DNA of 64,000 bases from Prochlorococcus sp. AG-402-K04 (lineage in GTDB: Bacteria; Cyanobacteriota; Cyanobacteriia; PCC-6307; Cyanobiaceae): positions 40,746 to 104,745 of the forward strand of contig QCID01000003.1 of NCBI GenBank assembly GCA_003216895.1, written 5' to 3'. How positions within the stretch are numbered: the stretch's first letter is position 1; every line of letters begins with the position of its first letter. Position numbers and translations under genes: made by a program. This document shows positions 17,901 to 27,294 of this stretch, piece after piece. The notes beneath the pieces are model-generated. The model worked only from the letters and a program-made list of their open reading frames with translations. It was not told the DNA's origin and made no database searches.

Positions 17901-18811
17901 TTATGTTCAAATACTCATCTTTTAAATCCCTCTTCCTGCTCGGCACAACCTCTTTATGCTTTGCTTTGATTAGTGGATGTAATAATAAAGATTTTGAATT
18001 AAATCAAACTCTAAAGAATACTGAAGTCGTAGAGAGGATTGAAGGCGTAGCAGCTTTAGGTCAATTAAATCCTCTTGGTGAAGTTAGGAAATTAGCTCCT
18101 CCAACTAGTGGAAAGGGTGGCACTCCAAGATTATCTAAATTATTAATTAAAGAAGGAGACTCTATTGTTAAGGGACAAATCTTAGCTATTTTTGACAACC
18201 GTCCGAAGCTTGAAGCTGATTTGAAAGCTGCACAAGCTAATTTAAATATATTAATGAGTGAAATTAGTATAAAAAAAAGGGAAATAAATAGATATCAAAA
18301 TCTAGTTGATAAAGGAGCAGTAGCGCTAATTGTTTTAGACAAGATGAAAGACGATTTGCTTCTTTCTGAGACGAGAATCTTAAAGCTTAAATCTGCTATA
18401 GATGCTATTAAGGTTGATTTAGAACAAACACAATTAAAAAGTCCAATTGATGGAATTGTTTTGCAAATCTTAGTTCGTGAGGGAGAGAGACCAAATTCTT
18501 CTGGTGTAATTAATGTTGGGGCTAACCAATTAATGGAAGCACTTGTTGAAGTATATGAATCTGATATAGATAGAGTTCAAATTGGCCAAGCTGTTGATTT
18601 GATTAGTGAAAATGGAGGATTTAACGGATCTTTAAGAGGTTCTGTGAGTTTAATCAGTCCACAAGTCAGACAAAGAAGAGTGCTTTCAACTGATCCAACT
18701 GGTGATGCTGATTCCAGAATTATTGAGGTCAGAGTCAAGCTTGATAATCCATCAGCTAAAAAGGTTTCTAATTTAACTGGAATGAAAGTCATTGCTCGTT
18801 TTCAACCGTAG
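17894..18811 (+). CDS. devB: DevB-type membrane fusion lipoprotein of ABC exporter
   Basis: The 305-residue HlyD-family adaptor has an N-terminal lipoprotein signal with lipobox-like LISGC near residue 29, then a biotinyl-lipoyl half (VEGVAALGQLNPLG-like region and LSKLLIKEGDSIVKGQILAIFD), a long coiled-coil hairpin (about 95-165) and the second lipoyl half (SPIDGIVLQILVREGE). DevB links the DevCA ABC transporter to TolC. In Anabaena it exports heterocyst glycolipids; in a unicellular species the cargo must differ. It overlaps pcyA by 7 bp and devC by 1 bp. An alternative ATG lies three codons later. Confidence 0.88.
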   Translation: MLVMFKYSSFKSLFLLGTTSLCFALISGCNNKDFELNQTLKNTEVVERIEGVAALGQLNPLGEVRKLAPPTSGKGGTPRLSKLLIKEGDSIVKGQILAIFDNRPKLEADLKAAQANLNILMSEISIKKREINRYQNLVDKGAVALIVLDKMKDDLLLSETRILKLKSAIDAIKVDLEQTQLKSPIDGIVLQILVREGERPNSSGVINVGANQLMEALVEVYESDIDRVQIGQAVDLISENGGFNGSLRGSVSLISPQVRQRRVLSTDPTGDADSRIIEVRVKLDNPSAKKVSNLTGMKVIARFQP

Positions 18812-19986
18812 TGGAATTGAATAATTTTTTAAAAAAAAGAAAAATTCCCCTTGCTTGGCTATTGCTGACAAGACAACCATTAAGAATATTAGTAGCTATC
18901 GCAGGAATAGCTTTTGCTGGAATTTTGATGTTTATGCAATTAGGCTTTAGAGATGGTTTGTTTGACGCAAGTGTTACTGTTCATAAGTTATTTGACGCTG
19001 ATCTGGTCTTAATTAGTCCTCGCTCAAAAAGTTCAATAAGTATGAGTGGTTTCCCTAGAAGAAGACTAGTTCAGTCAATGGCACATAGGGATGTTGTCGG
19101 AACCACTGCTGTTAATTGGAATTTCCTGCTTTGGCGAAATCCTGAAAATTTATCAACAAGATCTATTCTTGCTTTAGGTTTTGAGCCAAGTAAGCCATTA
19201 TTGCTTGATTCGGATTTTGAAAAAAAGGCTAAAACTCTAAAGAACAAAGGAAGGGTTTTGTTTGATGATCTTTCCAGAGATGAATTTGGGCCTGTATCCT
19301 CATGGTTTAAATCAGGGCGACTAGTTGAAACTGAAGTCGCAGGTAAAAGAGTAAGAGTTTCTGGAATAGTTAGTCTCGGGCCCTCCTTTGGAGCAGATGG
19401 AAATTTAATCACTAGCAGTGAGACATACTTAGACTTATCACCGGGTAATCCTAAAGGAAGTATTGAAATTGGTTTGGTTAGATTAAAGAAGGGTTCAGAT
19501 GTTGAAAAAGTTGTTCGATCTTTGAATTTAAGTTTACCCAGTGACGTTAAGGTAATGTCTTTGAAATCGTTTATAGACTTTGAAAAAAATTATTGGAAAA
19601 GTAGTACATCAATTGGATTTATCTTTACATTGGGTGCTGCAATGGGATTTATTGTTGGTTGTGTAATTGTTTATCAGATTCTCTATAGTGATGTTAGTGA
19701 TCATTTGCCTGAGTATGCAACCCTAATGGCTATGGGATATAACTTAAGAAGCCTATTAGGAGTTGTAGCTAGGGAAGGATTCATTTTATCAATAATGGGA
19801 TATATTCCTGCTTATATTTCAGGTCAAGCTTTATATGCTTTGGTTAGATCATCAACTAAATTACCTGTTGAAATGAGTTTTAGTAGGGCATCAATTATAT
19901 TTTGCTTAATACTTTTTATGTGTATGGGCTCAGCATTAGCAGCTATGAAAAAGTTGGCAGATGCCGATCCTGCTGAAATATTTTGA
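18811..19986 (+). CDS. devC: DevC-type ABC exporter permease
   Basis: The 391-residue MacB/FtsX-like permease has one N-terminal transmembrane helix (about 25-45), a large periplasmic domain (about 46-270) and three C-terminal helices. Family-typical segments are WLLLTRQPLRILVAIAGIAFAGILMFMQLGFRDGLFD and YATLMAMGYNLRSLLGVV. The start is GTG overlapping the devB stop. It ends in DADPAEIF, as do other DevC proteins. Together with devB and devA it makes a complete type of tripartite export module. Confidence 0.9.
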   Translation: MELNNFLKKRKIPLAWLLLTRQPLRILVAIAGIAFAGILMFMQLGFRDGLFDASVTVHKLFDADLVLISPRSKSSISMSGFPRRRLVQSMAHRDVVGTTAVNWNFLLWRNPENLSTRSILALGFEPSKPLLLDSDFEKKAKTLKNKGRVLFDDLSRDEFGPVSSWFKSGRLVETEVAGKRVRVSGIVSLGPSFGADGNLITSSETYLDLSPGNPKGSIEIGLVRLKKGSDVEKVVRSLNLSLPSDVKVMSLKSFIDFEKNYWKSSTSIGFIFTLGAAMGFIVGCVIVYQILYSDVSDHLPEYATLMAMGYNLRSLLGVVAREGFILSIMGYIPAYISGQALYALVRSSTKLPVEMSFSRASIIFCLILFMCMGSALAAMKKLADADPAEIF

Positions 19987-20018
19987 TGAATAAATCGAAT
20001 GTTAAATTTAAATAATTT

Positions 20019-20711
20019 ATGAAAAATATAAATAATAATACTTTAAATATTACTGCTTTGAATCATTGGTATGGTCATGGAGAAATGAGAAGGCATGTTC
20101 TCCAGTCTATCTCTATGGAAATTTCTCCTGGCGAGGTTGTTTTACTTACGGGCCCTTCTGGATGCGGAAAAACCACTCTTTTAACTTTGATTGGAGCTCT
20201 TCGTAAAGTTCAAGATGGAGATCTTAAAGTATTTGGTAAACAGCTTTTTGGAGCCAGCAGAAAAACAAGACAGAACCTTAGAAAAAATATTGGAATGATT
20301 TTTCAGGGGCATAATCTTTTGAGATGCCTTACTGCTGAGCAAAATGTCCAAATGGGTGCTGACCTTTTGAATGGATTTTCATACATGTCTCGAAGAGCTC
20401 AGTCTAGAGAATGGCTTAGAGCTGTTGGATTAGAAGATCATTTGTCTAAGCTGCCGCATGATTTATCTGGTGGGCAAAAACAACGCGTTGCTATTGCCAG
20501 AGCTCTTGCCGCTAGACCAAAACTACTATTAGCGGATGAACCAACATCTGCATTAGATAGTTCAACTGGTAGAGAAATTGTTGATTTGTTAAAAAAACTA
20601 GCTTTAGAACAATCTTGTTCAGTGTTGATGGTTACTCATGATCCGAGAATATTGGATGTAGCAGATCGTCTCTTGAGAATGGAAGATGGCCAAATATTGC
20701 CCTCTGTTTAG
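20019..20711 (+). CDS. devA: DevA-type ABC exporter ATPase
   Basis: The 230-residue ATPase has Walker A GPSGCGKTT, Q-loop FQGHNLL, signature LSGGQKQRVAIARALA, Walker B LLLADEPTSALD and the H-loop in VTHDPRI. It belongs to the LolD/MacB/DevA subfamily that powers mechanotransmission exporters. It follows devC by 32 bp and closes the pcyA-devBCA group. A short basic protein gene begins 36 bp downstream and may be on the same message. Confidence 0.92.
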   Translation: MKNINNNTLNITALNHWYGHGEMRRHVLQSISMEISPGEVVLLTGPSGCGKTTLLTLIGALRKVQDGDLKVFGKQLFGASRKTRQNLRKNIGMIFQGHNLLRCLTAEQNVQMGADLLNGFSYMSRRAQSREWLRAVGLEDHLSKLPHDLSGGQKQRVAIARALAARPKLLLADEPTSALDSSTGREIVDLLKKLALEQSCSVLMVTHDPRILDVADRLLRMEDGQILPSV

Positions 20712-20747
20712 TAAATTAGTTAGATAAAAATTTGTAGGAATTTTAGT

Positions 20748-20903
20748 ATGTCTAAAAGACGCAATCTTAAGAAAGAGAAACAAGAAAGGAACAGAGCTTA
20801 TGCCAGGAAGTTTAAGAAACGTAAGCTTCGCAATGATGGTAGGGGAGAAGGCGCTGGTAACGGTGTAACAGGCACTGCAAATAATGGTGGAGCTGCTGAT
20901 TAA
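20748..20903 (+). CDS. Small basic protein (51 aa), not in the ORF track
   Basis: ATG at 20748 opens a 51-codon frame ending in TAA at 20903. The first 28 residues are extremely basic (MSKRRNLKKEKQERNRAYAR, then KFKKRKLR), followed by a flexible Gly/Asn/Ala tail (GEGAGNGVTGTANNGGAAD). A TAGGAATTTT stretch upstream can serve as ribosome binding site. The composition suggests an RNA- or ribosome-associated protein. I recall similar short basic proteins in picocyanobacteria, but no function is known to me. The GC-rich tail within AT-rich surroundings supports real coding. Confidence 0.7.
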   Translation: MSKRRNLKKEKQERNRAYARKFKKRKLRNDGRGEGAGNGVTGTANNGGAAD

Positions 20904-20995
20904 TAAATCTCTATTAAAATGAAAAAATATTCTTTATAAATCCTTTAATTTAAAGTATATGAACAAAAACCTTTGATTTTATTTTTTAATTAAGG

Positions 20996-21928
20996 ATGTT
21001 AATTAGCGTTGTTATACCGACTTACAACAGACTTCCGATACTAAGAAAGTGTCTAAATGCATTAGAAAATCAAATTTTTAATAATGGCATTCACAATTTC
21101 GAAATTGTATTAGTCGATGACGGATCAACAGATGGGACAGTCGACTGGCTAAAAAATAATATTGAAACTTATCCTCATTTAAGACTTTTTGAACAATCCC
21201 ATGGAGGCCCCGCTTTAGGAAGAAATCTTGGAGTAGAAAATTCAAATGGTGACTTAATTGTTTTTATCGACAGTGATCTAGTTGTTGATAGATATTTCCT
21301 ATGTAACCATATTGATTCCTTGTTAATAGCTTGGAAAAAACTTGGCAATAAAAAATGTTTCACTTATGGATCTGTAATAAATACTTCTAATTTTAATAAT
21401 CCGAATTCTGAACCTTTTAAACTTAAAGACCTGTCTTGGGCTTATTTTGCTACAGGAAATGTTGCTATTGACAAAAAGATTTTAGAAACATCAGGCCTTT
21501 TTGATACCTCTTTTCGACTTTATGGTTGGGAAGATTTGGAATTAGGTGAAAGACTAAGAAATATGGGAGTTAAACTTATCAAATGTCCAAGAGCGATTGG
21601 ATATCATTGGCATCCATCCTTAACTCTTGATCAAATACCTCAATTGATTCGAATTGAGAAAGAAAGAGCAAAGATGGGTTTAGTCTTTTATCGTAAGCAC
21701 CCAACTTTGAGAGTGAAATTTATAGTTCAATACACTTTTTTTCATCGTTGCCTTTGGGAATTTTTAACTTTTGGTGGACTTCTTAATACAAAATCACTTA
21801 GACCTCTGTTGGCTTTTCTAATCAAGAATGGTCAATCTGGTTGGGCTATGGAATTGTTAAGACTTCCTCTTAATTTGATTGGTGTGAGACAAATTTTTAG
21901 AGAAGCATCATTAATTGGACTTCGATGA
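20996..21928 (+). CDS. Family 2 glycosyltransferase
   Basis: The 310-residue GT-A fold enzyme has the N-terminal VVIPTYNRLPIL, VLVDDGSTDGT, the metal-binding region FIDSDLVV and the later GWEDLELGERLRNMG acceptor/catalytic segment. It probably adds a sugar to a surface polysaccharide or lipid; donor and acceptor are not readable. The start is ATG preceded by TTAAGG at close distance. It stands alone between the small basic protein and rpsB. Confidence 0.9.
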   Translation: MLISVVIPTYNRLPILRKCLNALENQIFNNGIHNFEIVLVDDGSTDGTVDWLKNNIETYPHLRLFEQSHGGPALGRNLGVENSNGDLIVFIDSDLVVDRYFLCNHIDSLLIAWKKLGNKKCFTYGSVINTSNFNNPNSEPFKLKDLSWAYFATGNVAIDKKILETSGLFDTSFRLYGWEDLELGERLRNMGVKLIKCPRAIGYHWHPSLTLDQIPQLIRIEKERAKMGLVFYRKHPTLRVKFIVQYTFFHRCLWEFLTFGGLLNTKSLRPLLAFLIKNGQSGWAMELLRLPLNLIGVRQIFREASLIGLR

Positions 21929-22030
21929 ACCATTGTTTGTTAGATTAGATGTGCAAATTAAAACCGCACACCTAACTGTTTCGGGTGATAAACAAATTTT
22001 GATTCTTTAATCATTATTTAAGTTATCCCT

Positions 22031-22058
22031 GTTGGGTGGAGGCAAACCCGGAACCCAC
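22031..22058 (+). promoter_or_regulatory. GC-rich stem-loop in the rpsB leader
   Basis: Just before the rpsB ATG, a GC-rich block (GTTGGGTGGAGGCAAACC then CGGAACCCAC) can pair TGGGT with ACCCA around a G/C-rich loop. It stands out against the AT-rich spacer. It could be an autoregulatory S2-binding leader element, as known for rpsB in other bacteria, but the structure is weak by eye and the assignment is inference. Confidence 0.35.
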
Positions 22059-22064
22059 AAAAAC

Positions 22065-22757
22065 ATGGCTGTAGTTTCTCTCTCAGAGATGATGGAAGCT
22101 GGTGCTCACTTTGGGCATCAGACAAGAAGATGGAATCCCAAGATGTCTCGATACATCTATTCCGCTCGTAATGGGGTTCATATTATTGATTTGGTTAAGA
22201 CTGCTGTTTGCATGAACAGTGCTTATAAATGGACAAGAGGAGCTGCAAGGAGCGGTAAAAGATTCCTTTTTGTAGGTACTAAAAAACAAGCTTCCGAAGT
22301 CGTTGCTCAAGAAGCAATAAGGTGCGGAGCCTCCTATGTCAATCAAAGATGGTTAGGTGGGATGCTTACAAATTGGACAACAATGAAAGCAAGAATTGAT
22401 CGACTAAAAGATCTTGAAAGAATGGAATCGAGTGGTGCTATTGCTATGCGACCAAAAAAGGAAGGAGCCGTATTGCGGAGAGAATTAGAACGATTACAAA
22501 AATACCTAGGTGGACTAAAGGGAATGAGACGTCTGCCTGATGTCGTTGTTTTGGTTGATCAAAGGCGAGAAACAAACGCTGTTCTTGAGGCGAGAAAGCT
22601 TGATATCCCATTAGTGTCAATGCTTGATACTAACTGCGATCCAGATCTTTGTGAAATTCCAATACCATGTAATGATGATGCTGTTCGCTCTGTACAACTT
22701 GTTTTAGGAAGATTAGCTGATGCTATCAATGAAGGAAGACATGGCCCCAATGAGTAG
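22065..22757 (+). CDS. rpsB: 30S ribosomal protein S2
   Basis: The protein starts [27 protein letters not shown], the standard S2 N-terminus, and continues through [36 protein letters not shown] and [13 protein letters not shown]. The ORF track begins at a TTG at 22032, but the added [11 protein letters not shown] is upstream leader and the ATG at 22065 is the proper start, giving 230 residues. It is followed 64 bp later by tsf, the conserved bacterial order rpsB-tsf. Confidence 0.98.
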   Translation: MAVVSLSEMMEAGAHFGHQTRRWNPKMSRYIYSARNGVHIIDLVKTAVCMNSAYKWTRGAARSGKRFLFVGTKKQASEVVAQEAIRCGASYVNQRWLGGMLTNWTTMKARIDRLKDLERMESSGAIAMRPKKEGAVLRRELERLQKYLGGLKGMRRLPDVVVLVDQRRETNAVLEARKLDIPLVSMLDTNCDPDLCEIPIPCNDDAVRSVQLVLGRLADAINEGRHGPNE

Positions 22758-22821
22758 TTAGCATTAGATTAATTATTTAATAAATCCTTATTTACCTTTT
22801 TTCTCACTATCCCAAAATAAA

Positions 22822-23478
22822 ATGGCGGAAATAACAGCTAAACTCGTTAAAGAACTGCGTGATAAGACATCCGCAGGAATGATGGACTGCAAAAAAGCCC
22901 TAATTGAAAATAAGGGCGATATGGATAAGTCTATTGAGTGGTTAAGACAAAAAGGTATAGCTAGTGCTGAAAAGAAATCAGGTCGAGTTGCTGCTGAGGG
23001 TGCTGTAGGTAGCTATATACATACAGGTTCTCGTGTAGGAGTCCTTCTAGAATTGAACTGCGAGACTGACTTTGTTGCTAGAGGAGATTTATTCCAAGGC
23101 CTTTTGAGAGACCTTTCAATGCAAGTCGCTGCTTGTCCAAATGTTGAATATGTAAGTGTTGATCAGATTCCAGAAACAATTGCCAACAAGGAAAAAGAAA
23201 TAGAGATGGGAAGAGATGATCTCTCTGGTAAGCCTGATCAAATCAAAGCTAAAATAGTTGAAGGAAGAATAGGAAAGAGATTGAAAGAGATGGCTCTACT
23301 AGAACAGCCATTTATAAAAGATAGTTCAATAAATGTTGAAGAGCTGGTAAAACAAGTCGCTGGAAAAATAGGAGAAAATATAAAGGTTCGTAGATTCACT
23401 AGATATACTCTTGGGGAAGGGATTGAGGTTCAAGGTTCTGACTTCGCGGAAGAGGTGGCATCTATGACTTCAGGTTGA
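22822..23478 (+). CDS. tsf: Elongation factor Ts
   Basis: The 218-residue protein has the EF-Ts UBA-like N-terminal domain ([24 protein letters not shown]), the [11 protein letters not shown] segment and the core [13 protein letters not shown]-Ts recycles EF-Tu from GDP to GTP form. The length matches the short cyanobacterial form. The stop overlaps the TTG start of the next gene by 4 bp, so the downstream unknown protein is likely coupled to tsf translation. Confidence 0.98.
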   Translation: MAEITAKLVKELRDKTSAGMMDCKKALIENKGDMDKSIEWLRQKGIASAEKKSGRVAAEGAVGSYIHTGSRVGVLLELNCETDFVARGDLFQGLLRDLSMQVAACPNVEYVSVDQIPETIANKEKEIEMGRDDLSGKPDQIKAKIVEGRIGKRLKEMALLEQPFIKDSSINVEELVKQVAGKIGENIKVRRFTRYTLGEGIEVQGSDFAEEVASMTSG

Positions 23479-24680
23479 TCTTGACTGAAAAAAAAGATTT
23501 ATATGATTCCGATTTTGATCCTTTAGATCAAATAAGGTTACTAAAAGAAAAATGTAATAATTTATCACCTCATTTATATAGGGTTTATTCATGCTATCTA
23601 GAGGAATTAAGAAATTTCCTCCCTCAAACTATAAAAACTTCATTATTCTCTCTCATAACTGACAGGCTTGGAGAACATTTTGGCTTCTCAACGGTCAACT
23701 CAAGAAAAACATTTCAGTTGAAAATCGATAAATTGGTCTCAGATAATATTTCACTAATAACAATTGAACATTTAAATGAACTGGCTAAAAAAATTGATGA
23801 AGAAAATATTCGTATTTTAAATAATGCAAAAGAAGCAATGTCCAATTCACCTAATATGAAAAATGAGTCTGAAAAATTAGAATCAAATGGTGATATTAAT
23901 TCAGTTAAAATAAGTTCTAACCCACCATTGGAGAACTTATCAATTACTGAAGGATGGAATGGTGAATTGGAATCTCCATATTCAATAGAAAATAAAGAAC
24001 CTTATGTAAAAAGTAAAATATCAGATAGTGATTATCTACTTAAAAATACAAATAATGAGTATGATTCGTTAAAAGAAGATGTTAAGAATACCGATACTTT
24101 TAATTTAAAAAGTAAAGATATAGAAATTTTAAATTCAATATTTGCATTGACTGATGAATCTAATTTAAATGACTTAGATTCAATAACAGAAGATTCATCT
24201 CAGGAGTCAAATTCTTTTGAAGATACGAAAAGTAATCGTTTTTTTCCACAATCACCAAATGGATTATATGAGTGGATGATTTCTATCGATTCAGCTTTGG
24301 TTCGAAAATTGCGTGACCTTTCACATTCTATTAATACTGAGCTTTTAAAATCTGGATTGGTAAATACACTTGTTCCCATAAATATTTTAGATGCCGCTTT
24401 ATCAGGTCAATTAATTTCATCTAAATCTATATCTAATATTCTTACTTTTAAATTGCCAACCAATAATCTTTTAGTTGCCGGAGGTAATGATATTGATTGC
24501 TTATTAATAACTCCTTCGGATATGGAATTTGATAATCCAAGACTTAGAAAAAATAGGACTAACATTAATCATTATCAAAATGTACTTTTGTGTATGATTA
24601 AACAGCAACGTTACTGGCAGGGCCGCTCCATAGCTGAAGAGGTTAATAAAGAATGGTGGAAGAATACAACAAAAATATAA
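23475..24680 (+). CDS. Cyanobacterial protein of unknown function, coupled to tsf and recG
   Basis: I do not recognise the family. The 401-residue soluble protein has a helical N-terminal part (about 1-110), a low-complexity acidic Ser/Asn/Glu linker (about 125-260) and a well-structured C-terminal domain (about 262-401: [58 protein letters not shown]). The C-terminal part looks conserved and likely carries the function. The start is TTG overlapping the tsf stop; another TTG lies two codons on. The 3' end overlaps recG by 28 bp, so the gene is translationally tied to both neighbours. Confidence 0.75.
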   Translation: MILTEKKDLYDSDFDPLDQIRLLKEKCNNLSPHLYRVYSCYLEELRNFLPQTIKTSLFSLITDRLGEHFGFSTVNSRKTFQLKIDKLVSDNISLITIEHLNELAKKIDEENIRILNNAKEAMSNSPNMKNESEKLESNGDINSVKISSNPPLENLSITEGWNGELESPYSIENKEPYVKSKISDSDYLLKNTNNEYDSLKEDVKNTDTFNLKSKDIEILNSIFALTDESNLNDLDSITEDSSQESNSFEDTKSNRFFPQSPNGLYEWMISIDSALVRKLRDLSHSINTELLKSGLVNTLVPINILDAALSGQLISSKSISNILTFKLPTNNLLVAGGNDIDCLLITPSDMEFDNPRLRKNRTNINHYQNVLLCMIKQQRYWQGRSIAEEVNKEWWKNTTKI

Positions 24681-27193
24681 ACAAAAATGATTTAAAATCT
24701 ACTCCTAAGATCAAATCGGAAGAGCTAATAAATTGGATTCGATCTTTACAACAAGCTTTAACAGTTGAGGTTGATCATGGGTTTACTAATATTCAAGGGA
24801 GAACAAATAAATTTTCTTGTTTTGTAAGTGGTTATTTATCAAGTGTTCCTTCCGGAGATGTTTCAGAGAGTGAATTTTTAAAATTTAAGGAATTAGGTTT
24901 GAATTATAAAAAATATTCAACTATGTCTATAAATGATAGACGTAGAATAATTGTTCAGACAAGACAGGCTCTTCATAATCTATATAAATATCATGAAGGT
25001 GTAGATAAAACAGGCTCAAAAAAATTAAAGTTAAGAAGAACACATGAATCTATTGTTCAGAAGAGAAGTTCTTCTGGGGATTCATTAAGTTTAGGCTGTT
25101 CGATTTCAGCTATTAAAGGTGTGGGCCCAAAACAAGCTGAAAGATTGTCTTCATTAGGTCTTGTTTTAATTCGTGATCTCATAAATTATTTTCCTCGTGA
25201 TTATGTTGATTACACTTCGTTGAAAACTATAGATAAAAGTCAACCAGGTCAGAATGTAACTATCGTAGCAAAAGTTAGACGATGTAGTTCATTTAAAAGT
25301 CCAAAAAACCCAAATCTTTCAATTCTTGAGCTGTTTATAAAAGATAAGACAGGAAGTATGAAAGTTACTAGATTTTTCGCAGGTCGTCGTAATAGCAGTA
25401 TTGCATATGTAAAATCTCAGCAAAGTTTATACGCTGTCGGCGCGACTGTTGCGGTAAGTGGGCTAGTTAAGGAAGGTAGATATGGTAAATCATTAAATGA
25501 GCCTTTAATAGAAATTATCGATAGTCCTAATAGTTATTTGAAATCTAGAACTATTGGCCAGATATTTCCTGTTTATTCTCTAACTGAAGGAATTACTGCT
25601 GATAAATTCAGGGATCTAGTACATTCAATTCTTTATCTCACATCTGAGATAAATGAGCCTCTCCCTCAAGATACATTAAAAAGACTAGACCTTCCTTCCA
25701 AGAAAGAAGCTTTTTTTCATATTCATAATCCCGAGAATTCAAAAACTTTAGCCAAAGCAAAAAGAAGAATTATTTTCGAAGAGTTTTTATTGTTACAGCT
25801 TAGTCTTCTTTTAAGACGTAATCTACATAAGAAATCTAATTCACCTCAATTAAGTATCGAGCTAAGTAGCAATAGCCTTGTTGGTAAATTTTTGAGTATT
25901 CTTCCGTTCTCCCTCACAGGTGCTCAGAAAAGGGTATTGAAGGAAATTGAATCAGATATCGTCAAGGCGGAACCAATGTCGCGATTATTACAAGGCGATG
26001 TTGGGAGTGGTAAAACAGTTATCGCTATTTCAGCACTCCTTACTGCAGTCCAATCAGGATGGCAGGGTGCTTTTATGGCTCCAACTGAAGTGCTTGCAAC
26101 ACAACACTATCAAACACTAAGTAAATGGATTTCTCCGCTTGAATTAAACGTAGATCTGTTAACTGGTTCTACCCCCATGTCTCGTCGTAAAGAAATTCTT
26201 ACTGATTTAGTAAATGGCTCTACAAAAATTCTTGTAGGAACTCATGCATTATTTGAAGACCCAGTTGTTTTTGAGCGACTTGGTCTTGTAGTTGTTGATG
26301 AGCAACATCGCTTTGGTGTTAAGCAGAGGAACAAACTTTTGAACAAAGGGTTACAACCTCATTTGCTAACGATGACTGCTACACCCATCCCTAGGACCTT
26401 GGCACTTACTTTGCATGGTGATCTCGACGTTAGTCAATTAGACGAACTCCCTCCTGGTCGAACACCTATCAATACTCAGCTGATCTCTCCTAAAGACAAA
26501 AAGTATGCTTATGATTTAATAAGAAGTGAAATCAAAAAAGGACATCAAATTTACGTTGTTTTACCTTTAATTGAAGAGTCTGATAAACTTGAACTCTGCT
26601 CAGCTATTGATGTACATCATAAATTGTCAACTGAAATTTTCTATGATTATAAGGTAGAATTACTTCATGGAAAAATGAAAAGTGTAGAAAAGCAGGAGGT
26701 CATTCGTGATTTTATTAACAAAAAAATTGACATACTAGTTTCTACTACGGTTATCGAAGTAGGTGTTGATGTCCCAAATGCTAGTGTAATGCTCATAGAA
26801 GATTCTGATCGTTTTGGCCTTGCTCAATTGCATCAATTAAGGGGCCGTGTTGGGAGGGGGGCATCTAAGTCATATTGTCTATTGAGCCATAGAAATAAAA
26901 ACATAATATCTCGACAAAGATTAGATGTTTTGGTTAATTCTAATGACGGATTTGAAATCTCTGAAATTGATTTACGTTTTCGTGGACCAGGACAAGTCTT
27001 AGGTACTAAACAATCGGGGCTACCTGATTTCGCCCTAGCCTCATTAGCTAATGATGTTGATGTCCTTGAACTCGCGCGGAGTGAGGCTCGAAATATTTTA
27101 GATTGTGATCCTGTTCTAAAAGATAACTCTTTGCTTCGTTCTCTAATAAAAGAACAGTGGGATAAACTGAAAATTGGTAATAAATTAAATTAA
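24653..27193 (+). CDS. recG: ATP-dependent DNA helicase RecG
   Basis: The 846-residue protein has a cyanobacterial N-terminal extension (about 1-140) before the RecG wedge/OB domain (AIKGVGPKQAERLSSLGL, YFPRDYVDYTSL). The helicase core shows Walker A GDVGSGKTV, DEQHRFG, TMTATPIPRTLA and VSTTVIEVGVDVPNAS. RecG reverses stalled replication forks and processes R-loops and Holliday junctions. E. coli RecG is about 690 residues, so the extra length is N-terminal. The ATG at 24653 lies within the previous gene; later in-frame starts are possible, but the extension is open and plausible. Confidence 0.96.
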   Translation: MVEEYNKNINKNDLKSTPKIKSEELINWIRSLQQALTVEVDHGFTNIQGRTNKFSCFVSGYLSSVPSGDVSESEFLKFKELGLNYKKYSTMSINDRRRIIVQTRQALHNLYKYHEGVDKTGSKKLKLRRTHESIVQKRSSSGDSLSLGCSISAIKGVGPKQAERLSSLGLVLIRDLINYFPRDYVDYTSLKTIDKSQPGQNVTIVAKVRRCSSFKSPKNPNLSILELFIKDKTGSMKVTRFFAGRRNSSIAYVKSQQSLYAVGATVAVSGLVKEGRYGKSLNEPLIEIIDSPNSYLKSRTIGQIFPVYSLTEGITADKFRDLVHSILYLTSEINEPLPQDTLKRLDLPSKKEAFFHIHNPENSKTLAKAKRRIIFEEFLLLQLSLLLRRNLHKKSNSPQLSIELSSNSLVGKFLSILPFSLTGAQKRVLKEIESDIVKAEPMSRLLQGDVGSGKTVIAISALLTAVQSGWQGAFMAPTEVLATQHYQTLSKWISPLELNVDLLTGSTPMSRRKEILTDLVNGSTKILVGTHALFEDPVVFERLGLVVVDEQHRFGVKQRNKLLNKGLQPHLLTMTATPIPRTLALTLHGDLDVSQLDELPPGRTPINTQLISPKDKKYAYDLIRSEIKKGHQIYVVLPLIEESDKLELCSAIDVHHKLSTEIFYDYKVELLHGKMKSVEKQEVIRDFINKKIDILVSTTVIEVGVDVPNASVMLIEDSDRFGLAQLHQLRGRVGRGASKSYCLLSHRNKNIISRQRLDVLVNSNDGFEISEIDLRFRGPGQVLGTKQSGLPDFALASLANDVDVLELARSEARNILDCDPVLKDNSLLRSLIKEQWDKLKIGNKLN

Positions 27194-27294
27194 CTTTTTG
27201 AAAAGTTCTCACTATTGAACTCATTTGTTTTTTGGGTAGACTTAGAAATATTAATTTTTAAGTGATTAAAATTTAATACTTATATTTTTCACAA

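Noticed and set aside
22032-22064. TTG-initiated extension of rpsB ([11 protein letters not shown])
   Set aside because: The ATG at 22065 matches the universal S2 N-terminus, and the extension falls in a leader with possible RNA structure.
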